Counted from the first letter of the stretch, positions 8,068 through 17,719 are shown. The stretch: DNA of 64,000 bases from JBFWUM01 sp050247255 (GCA_050247255.1 JBFWUM010000003.1:62001-126000), one strand, 5' to 3'. A program made the numbers and translations. The notes: generated by a model not told the origin, from the sequence alone.

Positions 8068-9225
8068 CTAGGCGGATTCGAGCTCGACGACGCGGGTGTG
8101 CGCGGCGCGGTCGTGCAGCGCCCGGCCATCGCCGACCAGGCCCGGCAGGAACCCGAGGCCGAAGGCCACGGTCGAGAGGGCGCCGACGATGGTCCGGCGG
8201 ACCGCCTGCGCGCCTTCCAGTTCGCCCCCCTGGTCGTCGGTCACGACGCGCAGGCGCGCGGCCATCTTGCCGACCGTCTGGCCGCCCACCGCGGTGAAGG
8301 CGCTGAAGTAGGACAGCTTGATCAGCAGCAGGAACGCGCCGAGCGGAACCGGCGGCAGCCGCTGCCAAGCGCCGAGGTCGAGCGAGACCATCCGCAGCGT
8401 GAAGTAGACGACGATCAAATCGATCGAGAACAGGATCAGGTGATCGAGGGCGGCTGCGGCCAGGCGGCGCCCTGGAGCCGGACGGCCGGACGCCGGCGCC
8501 GCGCGCCAGATTCGTGACGAGGCGGCGGCCCCCGCGCGCGTGCGCACCGGCAGCGGTTCCGGCTCGGTTGTGACGTCGGCCTCGGCGTCGGCCTCGGTCT
8601 CGTCCACGAACGCCAGCACCGGTTCGACGGCCGGCCCGGGACGCGGCAACGGCTTCGGCACCGCGCGCAGCCGCGGCAGGTCGGGAGTCCGGCGGACCGA
8701 CAGCGGCGGCCGCGGCGCAGGCGGCAGCGTGATGAGCGGCGTGTCGTCGTCGATCGGCGTGAACAGGGGCAACGCCGGCGCAGGCACGGTCGCGGTGACG
8801 ACGGGCGCCGGCAGCGGCTCGGGCTCTTCCCGTTCCTCGGCCTCCGCCGGCGCGGCGGCACGCGAGACCTCCACGTCGTCGATGGCGCGGCTGTCGGAGC
8901 CCGGATCACCAACGAATGCATCGGGCACCGGCGATTCGATGGTGGCCGGGGTCAACGAGATGTCGAAGATGTCGTCCCCGCGCGCGTCGAGCGGCGACGT
9001 CGACTCGGCCGACGTCAGCGTGGTGTCAAGATGCTGGAGCCAGGCATCGGTTCCCGGGGTCACGACCGGCTGCGACCGCAGCGTCAGATCGGCGTCGAAC
9101 GCCAGGACGGGCACCGCCGCGGCGGCCGCCGGCTCGGCATCCGCCAGGAGCGAAAAGTCATAGCCGCAGTTCTTGCACCGATCGCCGGTTTCAAATCCCA
9201 GGTAATCGCACTTGGGACACTTCAT
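8068..9225 (-). CDS. RDD family membrane protein with N-terminal zinc ribbon
   Basis: A 385-residue protein. Residues 1-25 form a zinc ribbon with two CxxC pairs (CPKC, CKNC). A long proline/alanine/acid-rich linker of about 220 residues follows. The C-terminal RDD domain (about 245-385) starts GRRLAAAALDHLILF and has three hydrophobic segments plus GGQTVGKMAARLRVV. RDD proteins are membrane proteins, and some have been linked to ion transport. The substrate is not evident. The ATG overlaps the stop of the upstream TPR gene by 4 nt, so the two are probably co-translated. Confidence 0.82.
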   Translation of the reverse strand: MKCPKCDYLGFETGDRCKNCGYDFSLLADAEPAAAAAVPVLAFDADLTLRSQPVVTPGTDAWLQHLDTTLTSAESTSPLDARGDDIFDISLTPATIESPVPDAFVGDPGSDSRAIDDVEVSRAAAPAEAEEREEPEPLPAPVVTATVPAPALPLFTPIDDDTPLITLPPAPRPPLSVRRTPDLPRLRAVPKPLPRPGPAVEPVLAFVDETEADAEADVTTEPEPLPVRTRAGAAASSRIWRAAPASGRPAPGRRLAAAALDHLILFSIDLIVVYFTLRMVSLDLGAWQRLPPVPLGAFLLLIKLSYFSAFTAVGGQTVGKMAARLRVVTDDQGGELEGAQAVRRTIVGALSTVAFGLGFLPGLVGDGRALHDRAAHTRVVELESA

Positions 9226-10034
9226 GGGCGGGAGGCAGGCTCCGAGAGGGGCGCCGGCGGCAGCCCGGCGGCGGCCAGCAGGTCGCGTTGAATGTCGCCC
9301 GTCATGCGGTCGGCTTCGGTACGCAGCGGGTCTGCCACATCGATGCGGTCGAGCATCCGCAGGGCATCGTGGAGGTGACCGCCTGTATAGAGATCACGCG
9401 CGCGCGTCAGCAGGATGTCAGCGCTCGTCACCAGCGGCAGCGGTTCGGGCGCGACCGGCTGCGCCGAGGCGGCCTCCGGTCCGCGGACTTCGAGAATCCA
9501 GGCCGTGAGCGGCGCCGCGCCGAGCGCGACAGCACTGACGATCACGGCCGCGATCAGCGTCGGCATGACCCACGGGCGGTTGACGGCCACCGCTGAGGCC
9601 CGCTGCATGCCGGCGGCAGCCGGAGCCACCGCCGGCGCCGCGAGGCGCCCGGCCGCGGCCGCCTCGGCGCGGTTCAAGCGCTGCAGGAACACCAGCGCTT
9701 CGTCGGCGCCAGTGCCCTCGTCCACCGCCTGGGTGAGCAGCTCGCGCGCCGCGTCGATATCGCCGGCGTTGTAGGCCGCGACGCCGCGGTGCAGGAGCTC
9801 CTCCGACTCGCGCTGCCGTTCCGCCATCGCGCTGCGCGCCCGCTCGATGTAGGCGCGGGCGCGGCCGTGCCCGCGCTCGAGAAAGACGACGCGCGTCCAG
9901 ACGTGGATGGCCTGCTCGTAGTTGCCGGCGAAGTAGTGATCGAGTCCGGAGAGCAGCAGCTGCTCGATACGGGCCGCCTGATCGGCGGCCGCGGACACGC
10001 CCATGGCGGGTTCGCTGCGCAGCGGGTCGGACAT
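9222..10034 (-). CDS. Tetratricopeptide-like protein with one membrane segment
   Basis: 270 residues. Residues 20-125 have TPR-like helical pairs (GLDHYFAGNYEQAIHVWTRVV, LLHRGVAAYNAGDIDAARELL). A single hydrophobic segment is near 155-180 (MPTLIAAVIVSAVALGAAPL). A second TPR-like unit follows (ARDLYTGGHLHDALRMLDRI). It is probably a membrane-anchored scaffold with repeats on both sides. It is the first gene of the leftward cluster and overlaps the RDD gene. The specific role is unknown. Confidence 0.72.
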   Translation of the reverse strand: MSDPLRSEPAMGVSAAADQAARIEQLLLSGLDHYFAGNYEQAIHVWTRVVFLERGHGRARAYIERARSAMAERQRESEELLHRGVAAYNAGDIDAARELLTQAVDEGTGADEALVFLQRLNRAEAAAAGRLAAPAVAPAAAGMQRASAVAVNRPWVMPTLIAAVIVSAVALGAAPLTAWILEVRGPEAASAQPVAPEPLPLVTSADILLTRARDLYTGGHLHDALRMLDRIDVADPLRTEADRMTGDIQRDLLAAAGLPPAPLSEPASRP

Positions 10035-10095
10035 CAGGAAGTGGCTGCGATTATGAGCCAGAAAGCAATGAGCGTCAATGACTTACGCAGGCAAA

Positions 10096-10143
10096 GTGGG
10101 AAAGTGGAAAAAGTGGAAAAGTGGAAAAAGTGGAAAAGTAAGT
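10096..10143 (+). repeat. GTGGAAAA tandem array B
   Basis: Five units of 8-9 nt (GTGGGAAA, GTGGAAAAA, GTGGAAAA, GTGGAAAAA, GTGGAAAA) followed by GTAAGT. It lies in the 135-nt spacer between the divergently transcribed TPR and methyltransferase genes. Its 3' part GTGGAAAAGTAAGT recurs exactly in array C, 690 nt away. The rest of this spacer shows nothing else recognisable. Confidence 0.92.
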
Positions 10144-10169
10144 TTTGAAGTGCGGTAGGCTGCGCGCCC

Positions 10170-10796
10170 ATGGCCAAGCGACATCTCGGATTACGGATCC
10201 CGCTCGTTGTCCTCTGTCTGCTTGGCCATCCGGCCTACGGGCAGGCGCCGGATGATGCGGCCGACGCCACCAGGCTCGCGGAGGTCCTGCAACTTCGCGA
10301 CGGATCGGTCGTGGGCGACATTGGCGCAGGTTCGGGACCTCTGACAGTTCGTATCGCACTCCTGGTCGGCTCCGCCGGTCGTGTTTATAGCACCGACGTC
10401 AATCCGCAGCGATTGCGCGAAATCACCGATCGGGTGCAGAGGAGCGGCGCCCAGAACGTGACGGTTGTCGAGGGCGGATCATCGGTCACAAGGTTGCCAG
10501 ATAGCTGTTGCGATGCGCTCTTCATGCGCGACGTCTACCATCATTTCGCAGAGCCATCCGACATGAACGCGAGTCTGCTGCGCTCCTTGAAACCTGGCGG
10601 ACTGCTCGCGGTGGTCGACTTCCCTCCCCGCGGCGGCATCACAGGCCCTCCGACGGCGCGCGATCAGGGAGCCGCCCACGGCATCCAGCCCGTGGTTCTG
10701 ATCTCGGAACTTCAGGCCGCAGGCTTCATCAACGTGCGGGAAGAGGCGTGGTCGTCGCCGGGCTACTTTCTCGTGGTCGCGGAAAGGCCCCGGTAG
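10170..10796 (+). CDS. Class I SAM-dependent methyltransferase-like protein with signal peptide
   Basis: 208 residues. Residues 1-25 look like a cleavable signal peptide (basic start, LVVLCLLGHPAYGQA). The rest is a Rossmann methyltransferase: motif I VVGDIGAGSGPLTV, the acidic end of strand 2 STDVNPQR, FMRDVYHHF after strand 4, and LLRSLKPGGLLAVVDF. A methyltransferase fold behind an export signal is uncommon, since SAM is cytosolic. It either acts before export or has another role. The stop TAG touches array C. Base composition seems slightly less GC-rich than its neighbours. Confidence 0.75.
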   Translation: MAKRHLGLRIPLVVLCLLGHPAYGQAPDDAADATRLAEVLQLRDGSVVGDIGAGSGPLTVRIALLVGSAGRVYSTDVNPQRLREITDRVQRSGAQNVTVVEGGSSVTRLPDSCCDALFMRDVYHHFAEPSDMNASLLRSLKPGGLLAVVDFPPRGGITGPPTARDQGAAHGIQPVVLISELQAAGFINVREEAWSSPGYFLVVAERPR

Positions 10797-10842
10797 GTGG
10801 AAAAAGTGAAAAGTGGAAGGGTGGAAAAGTAAGTAGAAAGTG
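10797..10842 (+). repeat. GTGGAAAA tandem array C
   Basis: GTGGAAAAA, GTGAAAA, GTGGAAGG, GTGGAAAA, GTAAGTAGAAAGTG. It starts at the base after the methyltransferase stop codon. It has the same core and orientation as array B and shares the 14-mer GTGGAAAAGTAAGT with it. Confidence 0.92.
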
Positions 10843-10914
10843 CAACCCGCCAATGCGCGGCCGGGACATTCGGGCCCAATCTGCGTCGGCATGGGCGCTG
10901 CACTGGCCTGTCGC

Positions 10915-11286
10915 ATGGCCGACCGGGATCTCTACGTCCGGACGCGTAAGTTTGCTCTGGCAGTCAGAACGTTCTGCGTATCTCTCCCGAAGACCGACGA
11001 AGCGCGCGAAGCTGCCTCCCAGCTTCGGCGGGCGGCCAACTCGGTTCGCCAGAACTACCGCGCGGCACGCCGCGGGCGGTCACGCGCCGAATTCGAGGCG
11101 AAGCTTGGAACCGTGTTCGAAGAAGCCGACGAAGCCGCGGATTGGCTTCGTTATCTGAGGGATGCGGGCATTCGCCACGACCCGGCACTGGTCCAGGAGT
11201 CCGAAGAGCTGGCACGAATCTTCGCCGCGTCGATCAAGACCGCGAGGAAGAACTCGAACCGAATTCGAACGGCGCCCAGGGGCTAG
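10915..11286 (+). CDS. Four-helix bundle protein (23S rRNA intervening-sequence protein family)
   Basis: 123 residues from the ATG at 10915 (MADRDLYVRTRKFALAVRTF). The pattern of an N-terminal helix, then QLRRAANSVRQNYRAARRG, FEAKLGTVFEEADEAADWL and an LxxESEELARIFAASIKT end is typical of the small four-helix-bundle family first met in 23S rRNA intervening sequences. Free-standing members are common in many bacteria, and their function is unknown. It lies between arrays C and D. The frame is open further upstream, but the family homology begins here. Confidence 0.82.
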   Translation: MADRDLYVRTRKFALAVRTFCVSLPKTDEAREAASQLRRAANSVRQNYRAARRGRSRAEFEAKLGTVFEEADEAADWLRYLRDAGIRHDPALVQESEELARIFAASIKTARKNSNRIRTAPRG

Positions 11287-11290
11287 GCGC

Positions 11291-11328
11291 TACTTCCCCC
11301 ACTCACCTCTTCCACTTTTCCACTTCCT

Positions 11329-11346
<18 letters not shown>
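11291..11346 (-). repeat. GTGGAAAA tandem array D (inverted relative to B and C)
   Basis: On the minus strand the units read GTGGAAAAGTAGAG, GAAGTGGAAAA, GTGGAAGAG, GTGAGTGGGGG. The array starts 5 nt after the four-helix gene stop and runs into the 3' end of the convergent NtrX-like gene. It supplies that gene's last codons (EVEK) and TAG stop. It has the same core as arrays B and C but the opposite orientation. Confidence 0.9.
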
Positions 11347-12729
<1,383 letters not shown>

Positions 12730-12730
12730 A

Positions 12731-14926
12731 TCAGCATGGTAGTTCGATCGAGAAGCGGGTGCCGCGCGGCTCGTGGTCGGCGACGTCGATGTTGCCGCCG
12801 TGCTCGGCGACGATGCGGCGGACGATGGCCAGCCCGAGGCCGCTGCCGCGGCGCTTGGTCGAGTAGTACGGCAGGAACAGCTTGTCGCGCTCGGCCGGCG
12901 GGATCCCCGGCCCGTCGTCGGCGACGACAATGCGCACCACGTTGTTCGCCTGGTCGTGCGCCGTCGAGATGTCGATGGTCCCCTTGCGGTCCATCGCTTC
13001 GATGGCGTTGTCGATCAGGTTGATCACCACGCGGCGAATCTGCTCCGGGTCGACGGCGACGCGCGGCAGCGTCGCGGTGAAGCACGGGCGGATCTCCACC
13101 TCGGCGAAGATGCCGTTGTAGAGGCCGAGCGTCTCGGTCAGCAGCGCGTGCAGGTCGGTCGGCACCGCGCGCGGCGCCGGCATGCGCGCGAACTGCGAGA
13201 ACTCGTCCACCAGCCCTTTCAGCGACTCGACCTCGCCGACGATCGTCGACGTGCACTCGTCGACCAGCGCGCGCGTGGCATCGGGCGCGTTGCCGAAATG
13301 GCGGCGGATGCGCTCGGCCGACAGCTGGATTGGCGTCAACGGGTTCTTGATTTCGTGCGCCAGCCGGCGCGCCACCTCGCGCCAGGCCGCGACCTTCTGC
13401 GCCCGCACCAGCGGCGTCACGTCGTCGAAGACGATGACCAGCCCTTCGTCGCCGCCGTCGTCGCGCCGGAGCGGCGTCGTCATCACCGCCAGGTGGATCT
13501 CGCGCCCGTCGCGGGTGATGGTCACGTCCTGCGGCAGCGCCTCGTCGCGGCGCCGCGACAGCGTGTCGATGAGCGTGCCGAACGGCTTCAGTTCCGGGCC
13601 GCCGAACACGGTGGCCGCCGGCAGCCCGGCGACGCCGGCATCGATCCCGAGCAGCCGCGTGGCGGCGGAGTTCGCCGTCCGCACGCGCCCGGCGGCGTCA
13701 ATCGAGACGACGCCGGTGGCAATGCGCTCGAGGATCGTTTCCACGTACTGGCGCCGCCCCTCGACCTCGCGGTGCTTCCGCTCCAGTTCCACGGCCGATT
13801 GCTCGAGCCGGCGGCGGCTCGCCGACAGCTCGCCGGCCATGCTGTTGAACGCCTCGATGAGCGAGCCGAACTCGTCGACCGTTTCCGGCACGACGCGGTG
13901 ATCGAGGTGGCCGGCGCCGATCTCCTTGGCGGCGAGCGCCAGCTGCTGCACCGGGCGGGTGATGCGCTTGGCCACGTAGAGGCCCATCCACGTCGAGCCG
14001 ACGAGGATCATCAGCGTCAGCATCAGGAAGAACGACAGGTAGACGCCGGTGAGCGGCTGCTGCAGGACGCGCAGCTGCTGGTAACCCTCGTAGGCGTCGG
14101 TCATGCGGCGCGCCCGCGCCGCGAAGTCGCCGGTCAGGTACTCGCTGGCAATGACGACGCCCCGCACGCGGCCGTTCGGCGAGGTGCGCACCGGCACCGC
14201 CGTGCGCACCAATTGCCCGCCGCCCGCCATCGCCTCGATGCTGCGCGCCTCGCGCCCGGCGGCGGCCGAGCGCGCGGCGAGCTGGTCGGCGGCCGTCCGC
14301 TCGTAGGCGCGCGGCAGCGCGGCGCCAGCGGCCTGCGCCGTCAGCTCGACGCCGCCGCCGGTGGCGCGGTAGACCTCGACCAGCGTGACGCGCTGCTGCC
14401 GCACATCGGGCTCGATCGCGTTGAGGAGGGACCCCTGCGCCGACAGGTCGGCGCCGGCCAGCGCCCGCGCCAGCCGGTTCGCTTCCTCGGCGACCAGCCG
14501 CTGCCGCTCCTGGTAGTAGTCGCCGGCAATCGTCGTCGCCGACGAGAGCACTTCCTCCATCGGCGCGTTGAACCAGCGATCGACGCTGTTGCGAATCAGC
14601 TCGCCGCCGACGATGAGCACGAGCAGCGCCGGGACGACGGTCATCCCGATCAGCAGCCCCACCAGCTTGGCGCGGAACTTCGAGAACGGCAGGCCGCGCC
14701 GCCGCTCGACCATCACCTTGACGATGTTGCGGACGAGGACGAAGACGAGGGCGACGAGGAAGGTGAGGTTGGTGGCGGAGAGGGCGTAGAGGACGAACTC
14801 GGTCAGGAAGTCTGGCGCCAGCCCGGCGGAGCGATTGGCGAGCGTCAGCAGGCCGGCGAGCAGGCCGAGCAGCACCAGGATGCCGACGATGAGCAGCCGC
14901 GTGTTGTTGCGGAACGGTTTCGCCAC
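12731..14926 (-). CDS. NtrY-like membrane sensor histidine kinase
   Basis: 731 residues. Three hydrophobic segments lie in the first 120 residues and another is near 310, enclosing an extracytoplasmic sensor region (about 130-300). A HAMP domain follows (RITRPVQQLALAAKEIGAG), then a PAS domain (YVETILERIATGVVSID). The HisKA motif is RRLAHEIKNPLTPIQLSAERI, and the ATPase domain has NLIDNAIEAM, DDGPGIP and GSGLGLAIV. It phosphorylates the adjacent response regulator. The start is GTG at 14926. The array J unit AGGGAAG, 3 nt upstream of it, could act as its ribosome-binding site. Confidence 0.92.
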   Translation of the reverse strand: MAKPFRNNTRLLIVGILVLLGLLAGLLTLANRSAGLAPDFLTEFVLYALSATNLTFLVALVFVLVRNIVKVMVERRRGLPFSKFRAKLVGLLIGMTVVPALLVLIVGGELIRNSVDRWFNAPMEEVLSSATTIAGDYYQERQRLVAEEANRLARALAGADLSAQGSLLNAIEPDVRQQRVTLVEVYRATGGGVELTAQAAGAALPRAYERTAADQLAARSAAAGREARSIEAMAGGGQLVRTAVPVRTSPNGRVRGVVIASEYLTGDFAARARRMTDAYEGYQQLRVLQQPLTGVYLSFFLMLTLMILVGSTWMGLYVAKRITRPVQQLALAAKEIGAGHLDHRVVPETVDEFGSLIEAFNSMAGELSASRRRLEQSAVELERKHREVEGRRQYVETILERIATGVVSIDAAGRVRTANSAATRLLGIDAGVAGLPAATVFGGPELKPFGTLIDTLSRRRDEALPQDVTITRDGREIHLAVMTTPLRRDDGGDEGLVIVFDDVTPLVRAQKVAAWREVARRLAHEIKNPLTPIQLSAERIRRHFGNAPDATRALVDECTSTIVGEVESLKGLVDEFSQFARMPAPRAVPTDLHALLTETLGLYNGIFAEVEIRPCFTATLPRVAVDPEQIRRVVINLIDNAIEAMDRKGTIDISTAHDQANNVVRIVVADDGPGIPPAERDKLFLPYYSTKRRGSGLGLAIVRRIVAEHGGNIDVADHEPRGTRFSIELPC

Positions 14927-14930
14927 TCGC

Positions 14931-14958
14931 TTCCCTGTTCCGGGTTCCTTATTCCTTG
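14931..14958. repeat. Heptamer array J (TTCCNNN), nrdR-ntrY junction
   Basis: Four plus-strand heptamers TTCCCTG, TTCCGGG, TTCCTTA, TTCCTTG. On the coding (minus) strand they read as GGAA-rich units. The TAA stop of nrdR (14949-14951) lies inside the array and the kinase GTG is 4 nt beyond it. Confidence 0.8.
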
Positions 14959-15407
14959 GCGTTCAGCAGATCCTTCAGTTCGCTCATGAACTCGCCGATG
15001 TCGCGGAACTGGCGGTAGACCGACGCGAAGCGGACGTAGGCCACCTTGTCGAGCCGCTTGAGCTCGTCCATGACGAGCCGGCCGATCTCGTCGGTGCTCA
15101 TCTCCTTCTCGGGACGATCCTGCAGCGTCGCCTCGACCTTGTCGGCCACGCCCTCGACGGCAGCGACGCTGACCGGCCGCTTCTCGACCGCCTTGAGCAG
15201 GCCGCCGATCAGCTTCTGCCGCTCGAAGCGCTCGCGCGTGCCGTCCTTCTTGATCACCATGTAGGGGATCTCGTCGATCCGCTCGTAGCTGGTGAACCGC
15301 CGGCCGCAGTCGAGACACTCCCGGCGGCGGCGAATGACCTCGCCTTCCTTGCTCTCGCGCGAGTCGACGACCTTATCGCCCAGATGGCCGCAGAACGGGC
15401 ACTTCAT
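14949..15407 (-). CDS. nrdR: Transcriptional repressor NrdR
   Basis: 152 residues, full length. The N-terminal zinc ribbon has CPFCGHLGDKVVDSR and RRRECLDCGRRFTSYE (CxxC...CxxC). The ATP-cone domain follows (VIKKDGTRERFERQKLIGGLLKA). NrdR senses ATP/dATP and represses ribonucleotide reductase genes by binding paired NrdR boxes. No nrd genes are in the window. It overlaps the upstream membrane protein gene by 35 nt. Its stop codon lies inside array J. Confidence 0.96.
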   Translation of the reverse strand: MKCPFCGHLGDKVVDSRESKEGEVIRRRRECLDCGRRFTSYERIDEIPYMVIKKDGTRERFERQKLIGGLLKAVEKRPVSVAAVEGVADKVEATLQDRPEKEMSTDEIGRLVMDELKRLDKVAYVRFASVYRQFRDIGEFMSELKDLLNAKE

Positions 15408-16452
15408 CGTTACCCCTCTCCGGGTGCTCGGCCCGGTCGGCTTCGTCGGTCATGCCGCGCAGGCCACGGACGCTCAGCCCGTCGCCCGCCATGAATAGCA
15501 CGCCGGCAATGGTGACCGGCACGAACGAGATGGCGTGCAGCACGATGGCGGCGGCGATCGCCGCGCCGTTGCCGGCGCCGAAGAACGTCGTCACCCCCAC
15601 GCGGTACGCCTCGTGAAACCCGCCCACCGCCCCGGGGGTCGGCACCGCGACGCCGATCACCAGCAGCGCCTGCACCAGGAAGCTGCCCGAGAGCGGCATG
15701 TCGATGTCGAAGGCGCGCGTCACGAAGTAGCTTTCGAGCGCGATCGCCACCCAGAGCGGAAACGACCAGAGCAGCGCCAGCACCAGCGGCCGCGGCGTCC
15801 GGGCCACGGCCAGCCCTTCGCTGAAGGTCCGCGCCAGCCCCGCCAGCGCGTCGGCGAACCGATGCGGCAGCACGCGGTTCAGCCCGCGGACGATATTGCC
15901 GACCCGTTCGGGGTGTGAGGCGAGCACGAACATCAGCCCCATCAGCACCGCTGCGGCGACCCCGGCCAGCGTCGCCGACACCTGGATGGGACGCAGCAGG
16001 CGGGCCGGCACCGTGCTCGCCGCGCTGCCCCACGCCCAGGTCGCCAGCAGCACCAGCACGGCAATCAGGTCGAGCACGCGCTCGACGATGATCGTCGCGA
16101 AGGTGGCCGTCGGCTTCAGTCCCTCCTGCTTCGCCAGCAGGTACGGCCGCAGCACGTCGCCGGCGCGGGCCGGCAGGATGAACGACGCCGCAAACCCGAT
16201 CACCGTCGTGCGGAACGCGGTGCGGAAGCGTGTCGGCCCCACCGGCGCCAGCAGGTACTGCCAGCGGAACGCGCGCCCCCAGTACGTGATGACGACGAAC
16301 ACGAACGCCGCGCCGAGCATCTCCGGGCGCGCCGCGCGCACCGCGTCGACGATCTCGCCGAGGTTGGCGTGCCGGAGGAACCAGGCAAAAAGGGCAATCG
16401 CCAGAACCGAGACGATGACCGTACGAAGGCGTCCGCGCGTCGTGGAAAGCAC
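15373..16452 (-). CDS. Flippase-like integral membrane protein (UPF0104 / lysylphosphatidylglycerol synthase TM region family)
   Basis: 359 residues with about eight hydrophobic segments. Conserved-looking features are AFRWQYLLAPVGPTRFRTAFRTTVIGFAASFILPARAGDVLRPYLLAKQEG and the distal PTPGAVGGFHEAYRVG. This matches the membrane family related to the flippase half of MprF. Its substrate cannot be told from sequence. The start is a GTG at 16452. It is divergent from purC across a roughly 100-nt spacer containing an AT-rich TACAATATAT element. Confidence 0.8.
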   Translation of the reverse strand: MLSTTRGRLRTVIVSVLAIALFAWFLRHANLGEIVDAVRAARPEMLGAAFVFVVITYWGRAFRWQYLLAPVGPTRFRTAFRTTVIGFAASFILPARAGDVLRPYLLAKQEGLKPTATFATIIVERVLDLIAVLVLLATWAWGSAASTVPARLLRPIQVSATLAGVAAAVLMGLMFVLASHPERVGNIVRGLNRVLPHRFADALAGLARTFSEGLAVARTPRPLVLALLWSFPLWVAIALESYFVTRAFDIDMPLSGSFLVQALLVIGVAVPTPGAVGGFHEAYRVGVTTFFGAGNGAAIAAAIVLHAISFVPVTIAGVLFMAGDGLSVRGLRGMTDEADRAEHPERGNDEVPVLRPSGR

Positions 16453-16556
16453 CAGGGAAGAACCTACAATATATCAGGGCCCTGCGCGGCGACAGCAGAT
16501 GCTGTTGCGTACGGTTGCGGGGCCACGGGCCTCCCGGTAAGATCCGCGCTTCCCTC

Positions 16557-17456
16557 GTGCCTTCCCCTTCCCCGTTATTGGAAACCCGCGTCGCCGGGCA
16601 CACGCCTGACCGGCGCGGCAAGGTCCGCGACATCTTCGACGCCGGCGACGCGCTGGTGCTGGTCGCCACGGATCGCATCTCGGCGTTCGACTACGTGCTC
16701 GGCTCCGGCATCCCCGACAAGGGGAAGGTGCTGACGCAGCTGTCGCGCTTCTGGTTCGAGCAGACGCGGCAGATCGTCCCGAATCACCTGATCACGATGG
16801 ACCCGGCCGAGTACCCGTCGCCTTATCGTGAGGCGGCCGGCCTGCTGCGCGGGCGGTCGATGCTGGTCCGGAAGACGAACCCGTTCCCGGTGGAGTGCGT
16901 GGCACGCGGCTACCTGTCGGGATCCGGGTGGAAGGACTACCAGGCGAGCGGGGCGGTCTGCGGGGTGGCGTTGCCCTCCGGGCTGCGCGAGTCGGATCGG
17001 CTGCCGCAGCCCATCTTCACCCCGGCCACCAAGGCGGCGAGCGGCCACGACGTGAACATCAGCGAGGCCGAAGCGGCGCGGATCATCGGCGCCGGCTACG
17101 TGGCCCGGCTGCGCGAGCTGACGCTGGCGCTCTACGCCTTCGGCACGGCGCACGCCGAATCGCGCGGGATCATCCTCGCCGACACCAAGTTCGAGTTCGG
17201 CCTCACGCCGGAGGGCGAGATCCTCCTGATCGACGAGGCGATGACGCCCGATTCGTCGCGCTACTGGCCGCGCGACCAGTACGAGCCGGGACGGCCGCAG
17301 CCGAGCTTCGACAAGCAGTACGTGCGCGACTATCTCGAGGACATCCGCTGGAACAAGCAACCGCCGGTCCCCTCGCTCCCCGACGAGGTCGTCGCGCGCA
17401 CCCGTGAGAAGTACCTGGAGGCGTTCCGGCGCCTGACCGGGCGGGAGATCGAGTAA
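16557..17456 (+). CDS. purC: Phosphoribosylaminoimidazole-succinocarboxamide synthase
   Basis: 299 residues. SAICAR synthetase of purine biosynthesis (step joining CAIR and aspartate, ATP-dependent). Motifs: RRGKVRDIFDAGDALVLVATDRISAFD at the N-terminus, VECVARGYLSGSGWKDY, FTPATKAASGHDVNIS, and LADTKFEFGLTPEGEILLIDEAMTPDSSRYWP. I chose the GTG at 16557 because the frame's earlier TTG adds residues unlike the family. The stop overlaps the ATG of the following Fis-like gene (TAATG), so the two are coupled. Confidence 0.95.
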   Translation: MPSPSPLLETRVAGHTPDRRGKVRDIFDAGDALVLVATDRISAFDYVLGSGIPDKGKVLTQLSRFWFEQTRQIVPNHLITMDPAEYPSPYREAAGLLRGRSMLVRKTNPFPVECVARGYLSGSGWKDYQASGAVCGVALPSGLRESDRLPQPIFTPATKAASGHDVNISEAEAARIIGAGYVARLRELTLALYAFGTAHAESRGIILADTKFEFGLTPEGEILLIDEAMTPDSSRYWPRDQYEPGRPQPSFDKQYVRDYLEDIRWNKQPPVPSLPDEVVARTREKYLEAFRRLTGREIE

Positions 17457-17668
17457 TGCCGATGCGCGAACAGCTCGAGCGGCTGGTCGACGAGATGGTC
17501 ACCAAGGGGATCCGCTACGAGGACGCCGCGCGCGAGTTCGAGAAGCGCTTCATCAGCCACGTCCTGGCCAAGGCCGACGGCAACCTGTGCAAGGCGGCCG
17601 ACCTGCTCGGCATCCACCGCAACACCCTGAGCCGCAAGCTGACCGAATACCGCCTGAAGCGGCCTTGA
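17456..17668 (+). CDS. Small Fis-type helix-turn-helix protein
   Basis: 70 residues: a short N-terminal helix (MREQLERLVDEMVTKGIRYEDAAREFEKRFI), then a Fis/NtrC-type DNA-binding helix-turn-helix (ADGNLCKAADLLGIHRNTLSRKLTEYRL). It corresponds to the DNA-binding end of NtrC-like activators without the ATPase. It may act as a Fis-like nucleoid or regulatory protein. It is translationally coupled to purC and sits directly in front of groES. Its stop codon overlaps the -35 box of the groES promoter. Confidence 0.82.
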   Translation: MPMREQLERLVDEMVTKGIRYEDAAREFEKRFISHVLAKADGNLCKAADLLGIHRNTLSRKLTEYRLKRP

Positions 17669-17693
17669 CGCCGTTTTCGGCCCCGGCTAGAAT
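17665..17693 (+). promoter_or_regulatory. Sigma70-type promoter of groES-groEL
   Basis: TTGACG (17665-17670), a 17-bp spacer, then TAGAAT (17688-17693). Both hexamers are close to consensus and the spacing is ideal. The last base of the -10 box is the first base of the CIRCE-like element, an arrangement typical of HrcA-repressed heat-shock promoters. Confidence 0.8.
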
Positions 17694-17719
17694 TAGCAGT
17701 TGTCTTGAGTGAGTGCCAA
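17693..17719 (+). promoter_or_regulatory. CIRCE-like operator (HrcA site)
   Basis: TTAGCAGTT, nine bases, then GAGTGCCAA. The consensus is TTAGCACTC-N9-GAGTGCTAA. The left arm differs at two positions and the right arm at one; the 9-nt spacing is exact. Its position over the transcription start of groES strongly supports HrcA control. No hrcA gene is in the window. Confidence 0.75.

Noticed and set aside
12773..14989. A 738-codon open frame antisense to the NtrY-like kinase
   Set aside because: Shadow frame. The opposite strand has all kinase motifs, and this translation is Arg/Gln/His-rich and unlike any protein family.
16453..16556. A defined divergent promoter for purC and the flippase-like gene
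   Set aside because: TACAATATAT is AT-rich and could serve as a -10 element, but no convincing -35 box lies at the right spacing on either strand.
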